DNA of 64,000 bases from Seriola aureovittata. Taxonomy: Eukaryota > Chordata > Actinopteri > Carangiformes > Carangidae. The translations under genes were made by a program, and so were the position numbers. The stretch spans positions 14,039,552 to 14,103,551 of the forward strand of contig NC_079386.1 of the NCBI RefSeq assembly GCF_021018895.1, in the 5' to 3' direction. Each line of letters starts with the position of its first letter. Within the stretch, counting starts at the first letter, position 1. The notes under the pieces are model-generated. The model saw only the letters and a list, made by a program, of their open reading frames with translations. It was not told where the DNA came from and made no database searches. Shown piece after piece: positions 27,001 through 39,300 of the stretch.

Positions 27001-28576
27001 CTCTCACCTGAAGAGATGTTGAGACTGAGTCTCCCTTTGTACCGACTGATGCGTTCGATGTTTGTTATCCCCTTGCGATAGGTGGCAATCCATGTGTTGT
27101 TGGAGAACACTGACCACTCAATTTTGGAGAGATTCCATGATGCGTTTGCTCCTGACTTTAAGGTAACGTTAGCCCCAAGGTAACCAGGGACTCCCTCAAG
27201 GGGAACTAGTGCCCCTGTGAAAACAAGTTGAAAATGATTCAACATCACCACACCCAGTCTATCTGGGTTCACACAATAAAAAGAAGATAGGCAACACTTC
27301 CCTAAAGAAAGACAATAAAGGATTAACTTCAGTTCCAGCAGCATTTGGTGGATATCATTACATATTAATACGGCCAACAGTGAACTTGTATTTGTGTTGT
27401 GTCATCATTTAGCTTTCCGAAGCTTTGGCTGTAGTTAGTTCACATCAGGGCTTTAAACTAATGTAAACATCAGCATGATCATAATGACAGTGCTAGTTTT
27501 ACATGTTCACCTTCTGAGTTTAGTGTGTTAGCATTATAATATTTGTTACTAAGCAATAAACGGGGGATAAACAGTCTTGGAAAAACAGAGATTATGATCT
27601 GATGATGACCTGATGCTAGACGAAAGATCAGGGGATCAAACCTTTTACAAATCATAATCTGGGGACCATCAATGTTGAACCCAAATTTCATGGCACACTA
27701 TAGAGCTATTTTTGAGATAATATAGAAATGTTGTCTTGCTGTAAAAGGTCAGAGGATCACAAAAGTCAGTAGCAGTCATCCTTTGACTTTGATTTTCTAC
27801 CAATACGTCAAGTAGATGTTGAGATATTACAAAAAACAGATGATCACCAAAGTCATTAGAATTGATCCTCAGGGGAGCTTGAATCTAAATTCTGTAGCAA
27901 GCCATTCAAGAGTTGTTGATATGTAGCTGAACCACAATTCCCCGTCTCACGGTGGTTCATGAGGAGAGGTCGGGGGATAAACAAATTCAGGAGGATTAAT
28001 CCTCTAACGACCATGAATATCTTTAAAATTTCATAGCATCCATGTTGTAGCTGTCGAGGTATTACAGTCTAAACCAACGTGGTGTAAAAACCAGCCATGG
28101 TTAACACGCATGGATAACACTCAAACCGTCGAGGGTGCAGGTTCATTTTCAAATTTTCAAGAAGACAGTCGTACTTGGTGTGAACTGCATCAAGCGTGAA
28201 AGGGTTGGAAAGTTTAATCAATTTTTCTACTTCCTGCTTTTGTTTTGTTGTAACTATAACACAGTTCCCTTCCTTCTGACGTTAAATATTTAAGTAAACA
28301 TCAGAAAGATAGAATGAGAGATAGAAATATAAAAAAATGAAAATAATATAAATATAAAATATATTTGTAAGTTTATTTAGCTTTCTGTTAAACCACCAGA
28401 GTTCTGTGTTCCTGGCATTTCTGTCTCAGGAAATTATCTATTCTGTTCTGAATTGTACTTTTAAATATCTAAAAGTTTTTGGAAATCTGGCACTACAGCT
28501 TTTAATGATATTGTCAGAAATTAAAAAAAAAGGACCCACCTTGGAGTAACGCAATGAGGAGGACTTGATGTCTCAT
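23856..28576 (-). CDS. SLAM/CD2-family receptor with short tail and split V exon
   Basis: Minus-strand exons 28576-28540, 27214-27008, 26911-26801, 25544-25269, 24430-24344, 24002-23970 and 23881-23856 (stop TAA) join in phase to 259 codons, 258 residues. The start ATG at 28576 opens a hydrophobic leader (MRHQVLLIALLQG). The V domain is encoded by two exons (residues 13-118) with a 96-bp phase-1 intron; it has Tyr-Thr-Val (SEDAMEYTVDL) where a canonical domain has YxC, as in CD2/SLAM proteins. The C2 domain (119-210) has four Cys (GGCF, FDCS, FTCT, AKCH). A membrane helix follows (about 220-238) and then a tail of about 20 residues with no ITSM or ITIM. It could be a CD48/CD58-like ligand or a receptor partner of the two tandem genes. 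The long first intron holds several dispersed repeats. The last exon has a possible alternative donor at GAG|GTATAA. Confidence 0.8.
24011..24033. repeat. poly-A tract
   Basis: A run of A on the plus strand just upstream of a tail exon of the minus-strand gene; on the coding strand it is a poly-T tract beside the exon's acceptor. Confidence 0.8.
25655..26135. repeat. candidate dispersed repeat in intron
   Basis: GC-richer block with phrases such as GTGCAAAGTCTAAAGCGCATGG and AAGTGCAAGACACCTTGCACTTG (the latter a partial inverted repeat). It differs in composition from the surrounding intron and resembles fish DNA-transposon-derived repeats. The family is not identified. Confidence 0.35.
26280..26700. 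repeat. teleost dispersed repeat, copy 2
   Basis: Contains the run AGTTTTGCAGGTATTCAGTC, then GATCTGATGATG, TTACAGTTCATCCTGAGGG, GTCGCTAGAGGAAAATTCA, AGTCAGTAGGATTTATCCTC and ending GCCATGCTGCTAGCATGG. I recall this order of phrases from a repeat that is very common in percomorph genomes. It lies in the intron between the V and C2 exons of the minus-strand SLAM-like gene. Confidence 0.65.
27470..28085. repeat. teleost dispersed repeat, copy 3
   Basis: Shares the same phrase set as the block at 26280-26700: GATCACCAAAGTCATTAGAA, ATTGATCCTCAGGGG, AAATTTCATGGCA, GAGATATTAC and CAGTCTAAACCAACGTGGTG. It is diverged and probably contains internal duplications. It lies in the first intron of the minus-strand SLAM-like gene. 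Confidence 0.55.
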
Positions 28577-28774
28577 CGTAACTGACACACAAGGCACACA
28601 GGAGAAGCACAACCACTGAGAGACTTCCTTTTTTTTAGTCATACCAACCACGTGGTTTAGAAATGCATCTGTTCCTATAACGTTGCTGCAATTTTACATT
28701 CTTTCTGGATTCTTTGAATTACTTAATATGACTTCATACGTTGTGTGATAAATACTTCCCTCACATCCCTTTTT

Positions 28775-28965
28775 AATTTTTTTGGGGCTTTTTGTGCCTT
28801 TATCGACAGTACAGTAGAGAGAGACAGGAAATGGGGAGGCAGAGAGAGGGAGAGTTACATGCAGCAAAGGGCCGTCCGATGCGGGACTCGAACCGGGGCC
28901 GACAGCAGCGAGGACCTTAGCCTCTGCACATGGGGCGGATGCTCACCCAACTTGACGCCCCACTT
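28775..28965 (-). repeat. tRNA-like SINE
   Basis: The plus strand has GGGACTCGAACC near 28882; its complement GGTTCGAGTCCC is an exact pol III B-box. The flanks (GAGAGAGACAGGAAATGGGG, ATGCAGCAAAGGGCC, ending CATGGGGCGGATGC) match my memory of a widespread teleost short interspersed repeat. It sits just 5' of the minus-strand SLAM-like gene's start exon. Confidence 0.6.
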
Positions 28966-28989
28966 CCCTCATGTTTATGATAAATGAAG

Positions 28990-31145
28990 TTGCTTTCACA
29001 TTTATTGGCCCTTACAAAGAAAAATACTGCATGGTACTTTTTGCATGAATTCCCTATGTATCAGTGTGACAAGCTTCACTGAACAGACTAAATAGTTTCT
29101 TTTCTATTCTATAATATCCATACTCTGTTAAGGTTTTTTTCTTTTATTTGGTGAATTCCAATTGCTGTTGTAGGTATTGTAGAGTATCGCATACATATCT
29201 CTAAAACAATGGAAGTTTTTACACGTCATCCTGACGACCTTTACATACTCCCACACTTCTCGTCTCACTTCCTGTCTTTGCTCAAAAAACAAAAATAAAA
29301 GAATTACACAACAAGACAACTTGTGACTCGCACAAAGCTTTCGATGCCATCATTTATCAAAAACCTTTTACAGAGCCCTAAATGGCAGATAACAGATACA
29401 TGTTAGGAGCTTAGTTTCAGTACAATAAAGTGACAGCAAATGAATCGATTAAAAAAAAACAGGAAAAATACAAGCTTAGAAAATTGTATCAAAATGTACA
29501 TGTAAACGGCTTGTGATTGGTGCGGCAATCTCTATTTGTAGTGTAAAAAGAACATGTTTGAGTGACAGAAGATAAACAAATGCGAGCAGCTCAAGTCCAG
29601 ATACAGTAGGGGCCCCTGCTGACCCCCCCAAAATTCAAACAGCAGCTTTTCATTAGTTCTTCAGACTCCCAGAGACGGACCAGAACTGTAGAGGTGGATG
29701 TTCAGTCGATTAATCAGTTAGTTTATCAACAGAAAATCAATCTGTAACTATTTTGATAACTGGTGGATCGTTACGTATTTTTGAAGCAAAAACAGTAACA
29801 ACAGATATCATTGGTTCTGGCTTCATAAATGTGAATTCTCTATACTGGATAACAAAGTGAACATCTCATATTCATACATTCATGGGGACCCGTCAGTGAC
29901 ATAATACATTCCCCAACCCCTTACTCTAACCTTAACCATCACAACCCAAACCCTCGAACCGAGTCTTAACCCTCAAACAGCCATTTAATCTTGTCCAGCA
30001 TTTTAGTCCCCACAAAGCTGACGGACCTCTGTTTTCAGACCTCACAGATATAGTCAAACAAAGTCCACACGCATTCCCACGCTGATTTTGCAAAATATCA
30101 GACAGTAATTAAAATGAAGCTGCCAAAAAGAAGCACAACGGCAGTACTTTGCTGTGTTGTGCCTGAGCTTATTAAGATTAAATATGCAGAGGTGAAAACA
30201 TCCACTACCAGGGTTACCAGTATTACTGATCACAAACTGGTTCTTCATTGTACACACACTTGTGTTTACATTTATTGCCAGTGCATGAGTATAAACCACA
30301 AAAACACACTCATGTAGGTAGAACTTTTCATTCACCTACATGAATGAAAAGTGATTCAATCAAAACTAAACAGGAAATAACACAAAGAAATGCGCAGTGC
30401 ATCGAGTCCATCCAGTGTTTTACTTCATAGTTTCACTGGAAAGTATGTATATCCACTTTCCAGTAAGCAGTTGAGTGGAATCAACAAAAATGAGGAAGGA
30501 ATTCAGAGGTGGTTTCATCTCTCTTTGATTCGGTAGGTCAATCCTGCCGGTGAGAAAAGGCCAGGGAAGCTTTCAGTTGAGTTTTTCGCCGTGTGTTTAA
30601 AGCCTGTCAAGTCAGTGAACGAGAAGTTCAACTAAGAGGGGAAATAAGAAGTAAGATCAGCTTTGAGATAGTGTGAGCTAAAAATAAGCCTGAGCATGAA
30701 AAGGGTCAGCTGTGCAGCACTATATTTATGAAGACGAGAGGTCATTCCTTCTTCAGCCATGGGATTTTATCAAAAGAATATACACATTTATTAAAGTTGT
30801 AATGAAATACTACTGAAGAACAGCCTTCCTTAATATAATGGGAAGTGGAAGCAGTCTGTAGTGCATTCTCACATGTTAACAGTCAGCAGTTTGAGGGATG
30901 GGTGCAGATTTAGCTTTTTTCTGACGAAACAAAAGAGGAACAAGGTCAGAGATGGGGTATTTTCTTTAAGTCTATGATACTTTATCCATGTCAGCTTTGC
31001 ACATTTGGGTGTCACAGTAATCAACAAATAAAAATCATAAAAAATGTAATACAAAAAGGTATAAAAAGATACCCTGTAGGCAGTGAGATTAGTATCTTTG
31101 ATTCACCATCATCCTTTGCTCCATCCACTACTCATCTCCCTCCTC
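28990..31145. other. intergenic between SLAM-like gene and vangl2
   Basis: No gene supported. It should contain the vangl2 3' UTR on its right side and possibly the promoter of the minus-strand SLAM-like gene on its left. One recognisable repeat lies at 29878-30026. Confidence 0.5.
29878..30026. repeat. fish 'CCCTAACC-type' dispersed repeat
   Basis: Begins CATGGGGACC and continues with ACTCTAACCTTAACCATCAC, GAGTCTTAACCCTCAAACAG and AGTCCCCAC. The symmetric GGGGACC/GTCCCC ends and the internal CTAACCTTAACC run are typical of a common fish repeat that I recall from several species. Confidence 0.55.
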
Positions 31146-34100
31146 CTACACAGACGTCTCTGACTGAAGCTTCATGACAAACTTGTGGCTTTTGGGGTCA
31201 ATGAACTCCTCTCCGAGGCTCAGGAAGGGAAGCGGAGTCACCGTGACAACCAGGGAAAAGTCCAGGCGTTTCAGGGTGAAGACCTGGCCTTGACGCAGGG
31301 AGGCCGTCACCGGCTCCTCGCTCACAAGTGTCCACTGGCGCCCCCTACCGTTGTCCAGGTACTGGAGGGTGGGACCTGGGCTGAGGTAACGCTCGAGGAA
31401 AGCCTTTAAACCACAGAAACACAAAGGATATGTGCAGTTTATGAGTTTATAGTGCAGTTTATAATGACACTAAAACAGTCTGAAATTAAAGGGTTAATGT
31501 GTAAATTAATATCTGTTTTTTCTTAAAATGAATTAATGAAAATTTCAAAAATAAAATTTGTATTAATAAAATACATACCATTAAACTATCAACCATCGTC
31601 CTTACCTTGGGGGTCATGTTGTGCGTGATGCAGAACTGCAGGTGGTTGATGATGCTCTCCATGCTGTGGTAGGACTGTTGCCTGGTGGCGCGGAGGTACT
31701 TCTGCATGGCCCGCGCCATGGGGGCGAAGATGGCCTGAGCTGCCTCCCTGGGGTCCATCACCTCCCGTGGGTGTTTGGGTGAGGATGCCATCGCCTCCTC
31801 TTCCTGGTAACGCTTGATATGGGTGAAGGCTTCTTCTACTGCCACCACCAGTCTGGGAGGAGACATTACAGTGCGAGTGAGACACCAGCTTGGATTTAAA
31901 GCTGCTCTAATCAATAATTTAAAGCACCTCAATGGAGGTTTTTTTTTTTTGGTGCTTCTTTAACCTCGTGTTTGGTTTTACAATCTGCAGCTTCACTGTT
32001 CTGGTCCACACTCTGTATCGTTAACAACAGCAGCAAGCAGCTGGTGTCAGTGAACTAGCTCTGATAAACACACATACACTTCCTGCCCAGCTCCAAACAG
32101 CAGACAGTCGCTAGAGACTAAAACAGAGCTAAAAGAGGAGTGAATACTGGACCAGAAACAACACTGCAAATGGATGCTAATGTTGCTACGTGCCTGCTGG
32201 ATGTGTAAATAGGAAACCCTTTGTTAACAACTTCACCATATCAGATTGAAGGTAGCAATATTTCAATGTTGTGTTTTCCACTGATACTTTTCCTAGTTTG
32301 ATTCATACCGGGTCAGCAATCCTACGTACTGCCTCCAGGAAATAGCCATATGTGCACACTCTGAAGTCCAGTGTGATATGATAATGCACTTCTTGATTAT
32401 AAGTTTTCTGTAGCCTACAGCTAAATATTTGTGAGGATAATCCAAACGTATTGCTTTACTTCCACTCCACATCCTGCAACAACAAATACTTGAAAACTGG
32501 AGTATCATATTACTCAACATATCAATAATTCTATATATTTACAGGTGCAGATCCTTGTAATAAGGCAACATAAAACTTGAACTTTTAATAATTCTTTTAT
32601 TTAAAATGACTTTGACTTACTGGAAGCATTAAAACCATATTATTGTGGTTTAATAATGACTTGTCATTTCATTACCTCTCTCCCTTTGGCAGATGAGTTG
32701 TGAGGATAACAAGATAACCCTCCATCACATCCTTCAACTTCAGTGTGTATCTTTATATGTGCAAGTATGTATGTGCGTGGGTATGTCTCCACCTGGCCTT
32801 GCGTTTGCGGACCCTCCGCTCCACCTCCGCCTCCTCGTAGTAGTACTCGTTGTGGGAGTTGTCTCTTCTCCGAGCGTTGGCTGCGATCATGGCTCTGGAC
32901 TGCCCCGTGGAGTTATTGGTGTTGTTCTCTGTAGACAGAAACACTGAAGTTAAAGACGACCACTCTGTCTGATGAACAAGCATTTCCACATTCATATCCA
33001 ATACCAATCTGCTAATCTCTAGGCAGCACATTTGCTATTTTACGTCTAAATTTCTAAATTAATATGGTGAATACCTGTATTTCTGCTTTTTATTTAGCCA
33101 ATTTATTTGTTTTCTATTAGTTACATTGAGTGATGTATTCAAGATGGCAATGAATAGCATATCACTGACTCACCGGTATCATTATATCATCGTTACTGTA
33201 GGCAATTGTGCTACAATTGTGTCATTTGCGAGTGAACCCATTCATATTTAGTGTTAATTTCAAATATATACACAAGGTAGGATTTTTTCTGATGCAGATG
33301 GGACCAAAACTAAACACAACATTGTTTTACCTTCTCCTAGATTGTAGACCTTGAAGGCAGACATCTTTTTAGTAAGGATGGACTTCGGCAGGTTAAGCAG
33401 GGCGGGGTTATAGACCGGGAAGTCACTGTAGTACTGGTCCAGAACCCACACTGCTGCCCGCTGAATACTGTGTTGCACAAGAAAGAGAAAGAAAAACTAA
33501 ACTTAAACACAGAGGGGTTCATATCCCCCTTGACAATCGCACAGCTTCACGGCCAATCTAACATGTACATTAGGGAAGTGGTAAACCCTCAGAAGCCGAA
33601 AATGACACTGTGTGTGGGCTGCACGCATGAGAGGAAATATCTGCAGCGCTAAAGGAATGTATGGCTCAATGTGAACGCACATGAGACACAGATGATGTAG
33701 GTCAAGCCTGTTATTATAAAAGGCACAAACAACCATCTCCAGTTCTGTGTAAAAATGAAAAAAACCTGTGCGTGCGTCACCTGAATATGTTCGCAGCTGC
33801 ACAGTGTAGGCGAGAGTTGTGGTTTGCTATGCATCTACACTTTCTAGCCACCAACTGATAATTTGCTTTAGCTTTTGGAGGTGACACTTTCTCTCGGCAT
33901 GTCTTTCAACCACCTTGAAAGTGTTTTTGTAGTTTGTAGCGGGTGTGTAAATGTGGATGCTTGGTGGCTTAGTCAATAGGCAGGAAAGATGAATGAGTTT
34001 GCACTTGAATGAGTCTCTGTTTTCCACACACACTAACCTGAGATGTCCCACGCTGTAGAAGCGACTGGCTCCATCTGTTGTCCGCACGACCTTCAGACAG

Positions 34101-35338
34101 AAAGCAGGCTGCAGGTGTCTGACCTCCAGCAGCACCAGGGCCAGGTACTGAATGAACAGCAGCGCATCCACCAGAGACGCAGCATATCCCACAATTCCCC
34201 TGTAGTCCGTCTCTCTGGGTTCCAGTACCCGCACCCCGTAGAAGAGCCAATAGGATGCCACGAAGAGGAAGACTAGCGCCAGCAGCAGACAGCGGAAGAT
34301 GAAGAAGCGCGGCAGAGCGGCTCTGGGCGGGCGGAGGAACAGCGCCCAGGTGGAGATGAAGAGGATCAGGAGCTTAAAGGCCAGAGAAATGTAAAGGCCC
34401 TCACATGGAGTGCCGCAAGGGTCAAGTGAGTCCCGCCACAGCAGCTGTGGAAGGGCCAAGAAGGCCAGAGGAGTGACCAGCGCAAAGAGCCCCAAAATGG
34501 CGCCCAGTGCAAGGCCTAAGTAACGGCGACACTCCAGCGGCGAGGACTCCTCTAGATCCTTAGAGATCCGTGTCAGGTCCTCGTTGGAGATGCTGTCCAC
34601 GGAGGTGCCGGTGACCACCGTGGTGGTCTCGCCCCAGTTGTCATCCTGAGGAGAGAGGAAGGCAGAGAGGGTGAGCGTCGGTGACAGCAGCTCCACACTG
34701 AACACATCTGAAGAGGAATGATTGACGTTAGATTCTGACCCTGTCGTCTCCTCTGGTGGACTCAGCGTCCAGCAGCTGCTCTCCAGGAGCCTGGATGGTC
34801 ACTGATTTGTCTCCACGGACGCTGCTGTCGCGACTCTTTGATCGATGCCTGTCTCTCCTCTCTCTGGAGACAAGACGACAAGTCATGGATTTATTATCCA
34901 TGGATCGACAATAATTATTTCATGCTTCCTGTCCTGGCGCAAATGATTTGTCGGCCCATTTGGAATACCTTTGCAGCCCACCAGTGGGCACCTGGCCCAT
35001 AGGCTGGAAACCGCTGCTCTGTTCAGTGATATAATTATTTGATAGCTATTGTGGTTGAACTTTAATCTGGCAAGCCAAAACAAATCATGACAAAAAGGAT
35101 CTAATTTAATGGTATTGTGTTTTTTTTTTTTATCATTTCATCAACGTGGGCTCTGCAAAACTAAAATTCATTTTATTTTTTATTTATATTTTCTGACATT
35201 CTAAAGACTAAATAATAATTGACAGTTGATAAAAAGCAGCAGTGCAGTGGACTCTGTGGTCCTCTACCTGTGTTTGCGGGAGCTTCGTGAGTGTGACGAC
35301 TTGAAGGAGTAGCCCGAGTAAATCGACTCGTTGTCCAT
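31146..35338 (-). CDS. vangl2: Van Gogh-like protein 2, planar cell polarity
   Basis: Four-pass membrane protein of the core planar cell polarity complex, acting with Prickle, Frizzled and Celsr at cell contacts. Seven coding exons (35338-35268, 34863-34740, 34645-34038, 33467-33331, 32928-32793, 31852-31606, 31403-31146) join in phase to 527 codons, 526 residues; mammalian VANGL2 is about 521. The start [20 protein letters not shown] is the family N terminus. SVTIQAPGE and [13 protein letters not shown] favour VANGL2 over VANGL1. Helices lie at about 109-134, 149-168, 178-201 and 216-237, followed by [24 protein letters not shown] and the PxxxxxPLL-like [13 protein letters not shown] stretch. 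The C terminus QSETSV is the conserved class I PDZ ligand. The loop after [10 protein letters not shown] is a few residues longer than I remember for mammals, and the last 70 residues look rather diverged. Identity is secure; ohnolog status is open. Confidence 0.97.
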
Positions 35339-36739
35339 GTCGCAGGCTGGCGGCGGGCGGGGTTTCTGAGCCCGTCCTGCCCCCGAGCCGCCGCCCTTCT
35401 CCCACACCACGCCCAGCTGGCTCTTGCGGTCGCTGATGGACTTGGAGGAGAGGGCCAGAGGGAGGCGCAGCAAGTCCACCTTACTCCTGAGGGAATCTAT
35501 CTTGGAGGCCTGGGAAATGAAGGGAGGATCGGGGAGGAAGACAGTGAACAGAAGGGAGGGAGAAGAGACAGAGAGAAAGGCAAAAGATAATTTGTCATAT
35601 CATCCAGGAGTAAAAACGTCCTAGAGGGAAACGTACCAAGTAACAGCAACAAGAAGAGAGACAGCATTGTTAAAATGCTGGCACAGTGAGGTGTGTGAAA
35701 GTGTCTGTGTGTGTGCTTCCAAACGCTCAGGACATAGCTGGGCCCATTCTTCCGCTTTGAGGGAGTTTTTATGAGCAAACTCGAGTGATTTGGCCCTGAG
35801 TTTGTTCTCAGCCAATAAAGGGCAATTACGCCACCTTCTATTCTGGGCTACAATCCTCCAGTGTGGAGGACACGCAGGAGTGGAGGCAGAACATCAGAGC
35901 AGCTCTCAAAAATGTTCCAGTTTTACACGAGAGTGACTCAAGCGAAGCTGAAATTTTGCAGTTTTCTACAACACAGTGCCAAATAAAGAAAACACATTTT
36001 GCTTTGTTCATGTGAGCCTGATTTTAGCTTCTATGCCTTCATAGGAGTGTGTTGTCTGTGTTTTTTGGGTTTTTTTTTGTTGTTTCATGTGTGATACATA
36101 CTCGTCGAGACGCCACATTCCCCAACTGTCCCCTGTGGTCTCCAAGGGCAACAGAGCTTAGCTACTACAATGGGGATGAATGGGAGGCTATGGGTGAGAA
36201 AAGACAGGAGGGAGGGGGGTCGTTTCTGTGGCAACCAGAACATCAACTCAGCACCCCCCTCTCTCTTCCCCTTATCCCTCAACTAAACACCTCAGAGGAC
36301 AGAGAGAAGCACAAATCGTTTACCAGGCTCCGAGTATGATTTAATTTTGAGGATATTTCTGCTTTCCTTTTCTGCACAGGCTTATAATCTGTTTGTGTTC
36401 TACATTTTAACTTTGACTTGTCATCTGGACAGAGCACAGTGCTTTTATTTTCCCCAAGTAGGGTACTTTCCCAATTGGCAGCAGAACAAGCAGACTCCTA
36501 ATCTAATAACAACTCTCCTCGCGCTCTCTATTTGTACCATGACCTCCTGCGTCCATCTTCTGTATTAGACACTTGAGATTTCAGTAACGGCTTTCATGTG
36601 ATTCACATGCGGACTCTTCACCTGGGGACATTTTCCATCGGATACATTAGTGGGCATACAAAAGCTGTACTCACGAGGCCCTGAGAGATTTTAAGCCTGA
36701 TGTATTGATATTTGTTCGACATAAACAGTGACAGACACA

Positions 36740-37095
36740 AAGACAATCATCATGGCTACAGTTTGCCAGAAGAAACATGGAGTCACAGCTGACACTGAAG
36801 TCAACTGAACGAAAACTCTGTGGTCTAATGAAATCAAAAACACTGCATTTATGAGAGAGTACAGGAGAAAACATATGCGGCTTAATACTGGCGGAAAACC
36901 TGATGCAGTCTGCAAGAAACCTGCCACTTGGGAGAGGATTTGTTTTCCAGCAAGACACTGAACCCGAGCATAAAAGCAAAGCTACACAAGAATGGCTTAA
37001 AATCCCCATAAATACATCCCGCTGATTGAGAACGAGTGGATGGACTTGAAAAAAATAACAACAACACATTCATTCTTAAAAGAGTCAAATATACT
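36740..37095 (+). mobile_element. Tc1/mariner-like relic
   Basis: The plus strand reads [19 protein letters not shown] near 36945-37005, matching the second-Asp region of Tc1-like transposases (QQDNxPxHxxKxTxEWL), then shifts frame and continues with a trace of the IEN...W.DLKK segment. Upstream text (GTGGTCTAATGAAATCAAAA) fits the same element. Stops and frameshifts make it inactive. It lies upstream of vangl2. Confidence 0.55.
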
Positions 37096-37126
37096 GGGCC
37101 ATTGTCACAGCTTCACATCAGGCCAA

Positions 37127-37161
37127 GTACTCTCCCTCTCTTTCTCTCTCTCTCTCTCTCT
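37127..37161. repeat. CT microsatellite
   Basis: Nearly pure CT dinucleotide run with a TTT interruption. Confidence 0.9.
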
Positions 37162-38899
37162 GGTTAAAAATGAGAATCACATGGCGTAAGACCTCATATT
37201 CTCTTACGGCATGAGAATTTATCTTTAGGTCTCTGCTGCCAGCTTGAGAACAGAATCAGTCAAATCCTGGTCCAGATCCCATAACACAGAGCGTGACAGA
37301 GGGGGTGGAGCTTTATCCTCAAGTGCTGACCATATATATAATTTACATGACCCCTAACTAAGTCTTTTGGGGTAGATTTTGAAAAAATTCTTATAGTGAC
37401 AGCTGGTTTATTTTTCTTAACATAAGAATAAGACCATACATTACATGTTCATGATGTAAAAATGTGTTTACAGTGCAGGCGTCTTTGGACCCTGTGATCA
37501 TTAGCATGCGAATCCCATAATCGTATATACAGTATCAAATCAGCCAAACCTCAGTATGGACTGCTGCTCCCAGTGAGAAACCACTGACTCATGCTGACTT
37601 GGGAAAGTAATATAACATAGGGACACTCGCACACAGAATATGAGTGATGTGATTTGTTTGCACACTATGATTCAGAGGAGATGGTTACAGATGTGGATGG
37701 ATGTTAAGTTGTAAATGCCCCAGTCTCTCTAAAGAAGAAAAACATTTCAGAAGGCACAATACCAGAACTTTCAGCGGTTGTATTATAGTGCCATTAACAT
37801 AAGCACAACCAGCTCTGTCTCTCTCCAGTCTGAGACAGTCGATGCCATCGATCGCACTGATGAGCCTCTCCCACTGTAATCAATCCACAGCTGATTGATT
37901 TACACTGGAGTTCATGTTCAGCATCATCTGGGCTGTGGGACTTTTGTGTGCAGTGTGGAAACAGGATGGCCAGTTTTTTAAAAATAAGTTGGTCTTAGGA
38001 AGCAGGACTTAAAAACTTTTCTTCTTAGCACTAGTGTGAATCTTTGATCTCTGCTTAGGCTGTGAGATAATAATTTAAGAATACAGTTGCACTTGTTTCA
38101 CAACATTATAATGCTTAAAGAAAACTGTGTCAATTAGAGAAATGTTGACTTTTCACTTATCAGTTTTTTGATGCCACACTTGTTCATATGGGTGTTTCTC
38201 GCCGTGCGTGCAGCAGACTAATCAGCCTGCCTATGTGGTTCCCGGGGGCCTCCAGGCCTCAGGGTGGCGGTGGGCCAGCGAGGCGTGGCTGTTGTCTCTA
38301 TACTGAGGCGACCCATGCAAGACCAGGCTTCTAGGCTTTACACTATAAACACACAGTCGGTATGAGTTGATAAAAGGTCACAGCAAACCAGTGACCAAAG
38401 TGATGCAGGCTGCACACGCTTTGATTTTACACTGTGGAAGCAACAGCAACAAAGCAGAACACACCCAGGGTGAGTACAAGTACTGCCGCTGTGAGCAAGA
38501 GACTGGTGACTACACAGCAAACTCACGCGCATGTGACCACAGTCCAAAAGAATCATCTCCCAAATGCTCTGTCTGTAAACTGTTCCATTTGACACACCGT
38601 GCGTAAAAGCGCAACATGGATAGAGTGCATGGAGAAAAACATGAATAGGCGAACGAGCTCCAAAACGGCGTACGTGTTCACACTGGTGGTGAAATTCGGC
38701 TTTAGTGACTGTGAGATCAGTAGTTATCTGCCAGCTCATCAGTCCTGACACACGAGTGGTAATGGACAAATGGAAAAATAAAAATGTGTTTGGAAGTGGA
38801 AGAAAATGTTTTCCATAAAAATCTTTTTAATTAAAGTCGTTGTCAGCCGGTTTTACAATATACATGCTCACAGACGCATTTTACCCATCATGCCTGCAG

Positions 38900-39300
38900 G
38901 GATGTCTTACCTTTATACCCACAGGGAGAAAGCTGCAGCCGGCAGCACAAAGAGCAGCAGCAGCAATTCAAAGAACAAAAGTGCCTCCAAATGCTTGAAA
39001 TTCACTTTCTCCCGGTTTTCATCTGTCTGCAGTTTTCGACGCACATCTACAACCTAAGTGTAACTCGAATGTTCTTCGCGAACGCAGTTTGTTCTGTTTG
39101 CTTGTTTGTTTGTTTCGCCTGGAAATCGCAGCTCAAGTCGAAGCATCGAGCCGCACAAAAGGGAGCGACACACACCTCATCCCGTCTCCCGCATCTGCTA
39201 TGAGGCAACGAAACCCCGCTGAGCGCGAAGGGAGGGAGGGAGGGTGGGAGGGTGGTGGTGGTGGGGGGTTGGCTGTGCGGACATCCAGCGCCGGCTGAGG
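38900..39300 (-). promoter_or_regulatory. candidate vangl2 promoter / first-exon region
   Basis: The only clearly GC-rich, CpG-bearing block in the 4.6 kb upstream of the vangl2 start. It includes CCAGCGCCGGCTG at its right end and a G-rich run (GGGAGGGAGGGAGGGTGGGA) near 39229. Position and composition suggest a transcription start for the minus-strand gene. This is inference only. Confidence 0.3.

Noticed and set aside
35497..36339. Open frames on both strands upstream of the vangl2 start
   Set aside because: They are low-complexity Ser/Leu or Arg/Glu-rich translations of purine/pyrimidine-biased DNA, without splice continuity to vangl2.
36671..37069. 132-codon minus-strand open frame
   Set aside because: It overlaps a Tc1-like relic readable on the opposite strand and has no coding features of its own.
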